Source: an uncultured Eubacteriales bacterium
GTDB lineage: Bacteria; Bacillota_A; Clostridia; Peptostreptococcales; Anaerovoracaceae
Direction of reading: 5' to 3'
Assembly (NCBI GenBank): GCA_902774195.1
Contig: CACYHM010000024.1
Coordinates: forward strand, 1-9,381
Length of the DNA stretch: 9,381 nt
The notes below the pieces were generated by a model, which worked only from the letters and a program-made list of their open reading frames with translations, did no database searches and had not been told where the DNA came from. Every line of letters starts with the position of its first letter. Within the stretch, counting starts at the first letter, position 1. Below, in pieces: positions 6,834 through 9,381 of the stretch. The translations under genes and the position numbers were made by a program.

Positions 6834-8444
6834 TCAGTAATTATCAGGTAAATCGTTTTCGAGCAGGATATACTTGTGCTGCCCGGTCTTTACGGCATAT
6901 GCGCGGTCAATAGCGTCCTCGACCTTATCGAATACCTCGATGTGCTTCTCAGGGAAGCCCTTTTCGAGTATGCCCTCTTTTATAGGTTCGGTATGCTTTC
7001 TGCCGACCAGGAATATCCTGTCGCAGCATTCGGCCGCATAGGTCCCGAACTTCCTGTTGTATTCGTCCTCGTCCTCTCCGAGTTCTACCATGCCCGGCGT
7101 GATGAGTATCCTCATGCCGTCGAACAGAGCCAGAGTCTCGACAGCAGCCTTCGACCCTATAGGGTTCGAGTTGAATGCATCGTCGATGATCGTCACATCT
7201 CCGTGTGCCTTCATCTCCATCCTGTGAGGCACGCTCCTGAGCCTTCTGACAGGTATCTTCAGTTCTTCGAGCGATATGCCGAATCTGTGTGCCACCGCGA
7301 TGGCGCCCATGACGTTTATGACATTGTGGGCTCCGACCAGTCTCATGCTGAATCTTTCGCTTTCTCCGTCCGGCGTTGTGACCGTGAATTCCGTCCCGAG
7401 CGGCGAGACGGAGATGTCCGACGCATGATAGCCTGTCCCGGTCTCCGACGCGTGATAGAACACCGGCTCGCCGTAGTCGTGATCCGAAAGATGATCGTTT
7501 ATGTATTCGTTGTCTCCGTTGAGGAAGAGCATCCCTCCCTCAGGCAGAGCATCCGCAAGTTCGAATTTGGTCTTCTGTATGTTCTCCAGGCTGCCGAAGG
7601 TATCCAGATGCTGCGGTCCGATCGATGTGATGAGGCCGTGCTGCGGGTGCACCAGGTCGCAGTCCTCCTTTATCTCTCCGACATACCTCGCGCCCATCTC
7701 GCATACGAATATCTCATGCGTAGGCTTCAGCATCTTTCTTATCGTGATGACTATGCCCATCGGGGTATTGTAGCTCTCAGGCGTAACAAGTGTGCTGTAT
7801 CTGGTCTTCAGCAGGGTCTCGAGAAAGAACTTGACGCTGGTCTTGCCGTAGCTGCCGGTGACCCCGATGATCACAAGATCCGGATTCTGCTTCAGGATGC
7901 GCTTCGCGTCGTTTATATAATGGTTGTTCACACCCTTTTCGACCGGCCTGTTGATGAGATTTGCCAGCATGTTCATCCATATCTGCGAGCCGACAAGGAA
8001 TATGAGAAGTCCGCTCACAGGCAGCCGGTCATGCGGCAGATGGCCTTTTGTGAAGTGCAGAAGCACAAACACACCCGTAATGAGAAGGCATATGACTACG
8101 ATCGTGACTATCATCCTCTTCACTCTCGGGGTGAACTTCAGAGGCTTCTTTGAGTTCATCTCGACCATGAGCCTGTATACGAGGATGATCACTGCAAGAG
8201 TCATCCATATCAGTACATCGAGCACGGTATCCAGCCAGCCGAAGGTATACGCAAGCAGCATCCGCACTATGCCGAGGCCCATGGCAAAATACAGTATCCA
8301 CTGCAGGCGCCTGTTCTTTTTCAGCCATGCTCTCTGCTCTCCCGCCATATATACGTTGAGCTGGAACATGTGCATGTTGTAGCGCATCGCCAGCCAGAAC
8401 GCAGGTATGGCAAGCGCGAGCGTTATGAGTGTCCTGACGATCAT
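6834..8444 (-). CDS. Membrane-anchored MurF-like Mur ligase
   Basis: This 536-residue protein has two parts. Residues 1-165 hold five predicted membrane helices (about 2-20, 48-68, 73-93, 110-131, 142-163). From residue 190 on it is a Mur ligase: P-loop GVTGSYGKTS (194-203), EMGAR (249-253), GPQHLDTFGS (276-285), GAHNV (371-375), DDAFNSNP (421-428, like MurF DDTYNANP) and TPGMVELG (449-456, like MurF GDMxELG). These place it nearest to MurF, which adds D-Ala-D-Ala to the UDP-MurNAc tripeptide. It lacks MurF's N-terminal UDP-MurNAc-binding domain, and the MurF C-terminal KGSR motif is replaced by LLENDLPDNY. The start is secure: GGAGGTG (8455..8449) is four bases from the ATG, which overlaps the hydrolase stop as ATGA. 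With ddl directly downstream it probably ligates a Ddl-made dipeptide, perhaps to a lipid-linked acceptor. The fold is certain, the substrate inferred. Confidence 0.88.
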   Translation of the reverse strand: MIVRTLITLALAIPAFWLAMRYNMHMFQLNVYMAGEQRAWLKKNRRLQWILYFAMGLGIVRMLLAYTFGWLDTVLDVLIWMTLAVIILVYRLMVEMNSKKPLKFTPRVKRMIVTIVVICLLITGVFVLLHFTKGHLPHDRLPVSGLLIFLVGSQIWMNMLANLINRPVEKGVNNHYINDAKRILKQNPDLVIIGVTGSYGKTSVKFFLETLLKTRYSTLVTPESYNTPMGIVITIRKMLKPTHEIFVCEMGARYVGEIKEDCDLVHPQHGLITSIGPQHLDTFGSLENIQKTKFELADALPEGGMLFLNGDNEYINDHLSDHDYGEPVFYHASETGTGYHASDISVSPLGTEFTVTTPDGESERFSMRLVGAHNVINVMGAIAVAHRFGISLEELKIPVRRLRSVPHRMEMKAHGDVTIIDDAFNSNPIGSKAAVETLALFDGMRILITPGMVELGEDEDEYNRKFGTYAAECCDRIFLVGRKHTEPIKEGILEKGFPEKHIEVFDKVEDAIDRAYAVKTGQHKYILLENDLPDNY

Positions 8445-9226
8445 GCTGCACCTCCGATCAGGAAGGCCCTCAGTATGCGTCTGAACTCTGCGGGCTTGTA
8501 CAGGAAAGAATAGTGGTCCGTCCCCTCAAGCACCACAAGAGCAGCGTTCGGCATCTTTTCTTCCATGATATGGGCGTCGCTTATAGGAGTATCGGCATCG
8601 AGATCTCCCCAGACGAGCAGCGTCTCCTGTCTAACAAGAGGCATCCTGTCCTGAAGATCCTCGTTGACAGCCATTACAAGACATTTCTTCATTATCGGGC
8701 TGGCATTCCTGTAGTCTTCGGATCCCTGCTTGCTCATCCAGTAATCGATGACCTCAGGAAAAAGAGAATGGACCGGTCTGCTCATGAGGAAATTCCTCAT
8801 CGCCTTGTATCTCTTCACCCTGAAGTTCTGTGCGGCGGAACGGACCGGCATGACACCGGCGCTGTCTATCAGCACGATCTTCGTTATCTCAAAAGGGAGC
8901 TCATCCTTTGCCGCCATATTGATGATCATGCGGCCGCCGTAGGAATGGCCTATGAGCGCTGTCTTCTTTATCCCGAGAAAAGCCATGAAGTCACAGAAAA
9001 AGCCGCAGTAGGCTTCTACGTTCCATGGCTCAGGAGGCTCCTCGCTCGAGCCGAATCCCGGCAGATCGAACTGCACGACCCTGTAAGTGTCGTTTACCGC
9101 AGCAGCCACCGAGTCGTAGATCGTCATGTCAGTGCCCCATCCCTGGAGCATGACCGCGGTCTCTTTTGCGTCCTCAGGTCCGCTTATCTTATATGCGATA
9201 TCTAATCCGTTTATTTTTATAACCAT
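8441..9226 (-). CDS. Alpha/beta hydrolase, function unknown
   Basis: This 261-residue protein has no signal peptide or membrane helix, so it is cytoplasmic. It has a complete alpha/beta hydrolase triad: nucleophile Ser95 in GHSYGG (93-98), an acid in WGDLDADTP (206-214, Asp210 or neighbour) and His238 in GTDHYSF. The oxyanion region is LQGWG (28-32), with Gln where HGxG has His. Asp54 to Gly59 (DLPGFG) is also typical. A cap of about 80 residues (123-200) carries several Arg and Met residues. The substrate cannot be read from sequence; esterase, thioesterase or proline-iminopeptidase-type activity are all possible. It overlaps the MurF-like gene by four bases (ATGA), so the two are translationally coupled and it likely serves the same cell-wall step. 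GTG 9244 would add six residues, but it lies upstream of the expected transcription start. ATG 9226 is chosen. Confidence 0.87.
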   Translation of the reverse strand: MVIKINGLDIAYKISGPEDAKETAVMLQGWGTDMTIYDSVAAAVNDTYRVVQFDLPGFGSSEEPPEPWNVEAYCGFFCDFMAFLGIKKTALIGHSYGGRMIINMAAKDELPFEITKIVLIDSAGVMPVRSAAQNFRVKRYKAMRNFLMSRPVHSLFPEVIDYWMSKQGSEDYRNASPIMKKCLVMAVNEDLQDRMPLVRQETLLVWGDLDADTPISDAHIMEEKMPNAALVVLEGTDHYSFLYKPAEFRRILRAFLIGGAA

Positions 9227-9234
9227 ACATAGTG

Positions 9235-9263
9235 ATTGTACCACATGAGCCGGTCATTCAAAA
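9235..9263 (-). promoter_or_regulatory. Putative promoter of the hydrolase/MurF-like/ddl operon
   Basis: TGG-TACAAT (9243..9235) is an extended -10, with a weak -35 (TTTTGA, 9263..9258) 17 bases upstream. Transcription would begin around 9228, within a few bases of ATG 9226. No Shine-Dalgarno sequence is visible before that ATG, so the message may be leaderless or nearly so. The alternative is read-through from upstream. Confidence 0.45.
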
Positions 9264-9381
9264 GAGCCGCTCACGTGAACGGCTCCGTCATTCACAGCAT
9301 ATGCCGGAGTCTCCCTGTCGTCAGGACCGAAGATCTTCTCGGTCAGCCTTCCGTAGAGTGCGTATCCGGCGATAAGTATAA
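9254..9381 (-). pseudogene. 3' end of an ORF resembling the N-terminus of a CstA-family permease; probable truncated gene
   Basis: On the minus strand one frame is open from the window edge to a TGA at 9256..9254, giving 41 residues. They include GYALYGRLTEKIFG, then PDDRETPAYAVNDG. This resembles the first membrane helix and following loop of CstA-type carbon-starvation/peptide transporters, whose early part reads like GYxxYGxxxEKxFGxDxxxxTPAxxxxDGVDYVP. Real CstA proteins continue for more than 450 residues after this point, but here the frame ends nine residues after NDG (AVHVSGSFE, stop), and neither alternative frame continues the family sequence. It therefore looks like a CstA gene cut short just after its start, or a small peptide of unrelated function. 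The resemblance is from memory of the family and the start lies outside the window, so confidence is moderate. Confidence 0.45.
9260..9285 (-). terminator. Terminator-like hairpin inside the end of the right-edge ORF
   Basis: On the minus strand GAGCCG (9285..9280) pairs with CGGCTC (9269..9264). An inner TCA/TGA pairing extends the stem, and TTTT follows (9263..9260). The orientation fits termination of transcripts from the right-hand gene. It lies just before that ORF's stop codon and just upstream of the hydrolase promoter. Confidence 0.6.

Noticed and set aside
6793..6834. Fourteen extra N-terminal codons for Ddl, starting at the TGATG overlap
   Set aside because: There is no ribosome site, and the Pro/Gly-rich extension is unlike the family. 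ATG 6792 has both a site and the conserved start. Translation restart at 6834 cannot be fully excluded.
6876..8153. 425-codon plus-strand open frame antisense to the MurF-like gene
   Set aside because: It is a shadow of the real gene's codon bias. It shows no family motifs, no ribosome site, and an Arg/His/Val-heavy composition typical of antisense frames.
1..9381. CRISPR array, tRNA, rRNA, transposase or integrase
   Set aside because: No regularly spaced repeats, cloverleaf, rRNA-like segment or mobile-element protein motif was seen on either strand.

Overview
This window reads as chromosome of a Gram-positive anaerobe of the Clostridia type (Bacillota). The reasons are a clpB preceded by a perfect CIRCE (HrcA) operator, a BirA with an N-terminal repressor domain, a clostridial-style U32 peptidase-family protein, strong AGGAGG-like ribosome binding sites, and an unusual MurF-like/Ddl pair of a kind I associate with Clostridia and Actinobacteria. 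Base composition looks balanced by eye and even across the window. No tRNA, rRNA, CRISPR array, IS element or phage gene is visible. The lineage call is an inference.

Layout. Positions 1-914 (minus strand) hold the N-terminal 304 residues of a U32 family protein that runs off the left edge. A 181-base divergent spacer follows, with a candidate promoter for each side and a repeat/palindrome cluster that may be a biotin operator. birA (1096-2079) is the only plus-strand gene. It converges on a minus-strand operon and shares with it a perfect-palindrome bidirectional terminator at 2098-2123. That operon is clpB (5356-2753) followed after 25 bases by a small membrane-anchored DUF4230 protein (2727-2164). 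It has a clear sigma-A type promoter and a perfect CIRCE just upstream, so the DUF4230 gene is probably HrcA-controlled too.

Upstream, and separated from clpB by an intrinsic terminator (5546-5521), is a second minus-strand operon: a cytoplasmic alpha/beta hydrolase (9226-8441), a membrane-anchored MurF-like ligase (8444-6834) and a D-Ala-D-Ala ligase family protein (6792-5587). Hydrolase and MurF-like genes overlap as ATGA. The MurF-like protein has five predicted membrane segments where soluble MurF has its UDP-MurNAc-binding domain. This suggests a membrane-level route for attaching a D-Ala-D-X dipeptide, with Ddl making the dipeptide and the hydrolase playing an unknown trimming or salvage part. 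This is the most interesting content here. At the right edge is the 3' end of a minus-strand ORF that looks like the beginning of a CstA carbon-starvation/peptide permease but stops after that region, probably a gene remnant. Its last codons form a terminator-like hairpin.

Three gene starts are set further in than the longest possible reading frames: clpB at 5356, ddl at 6792 and the hydrolase at 9226. The reasons are given in each entry.
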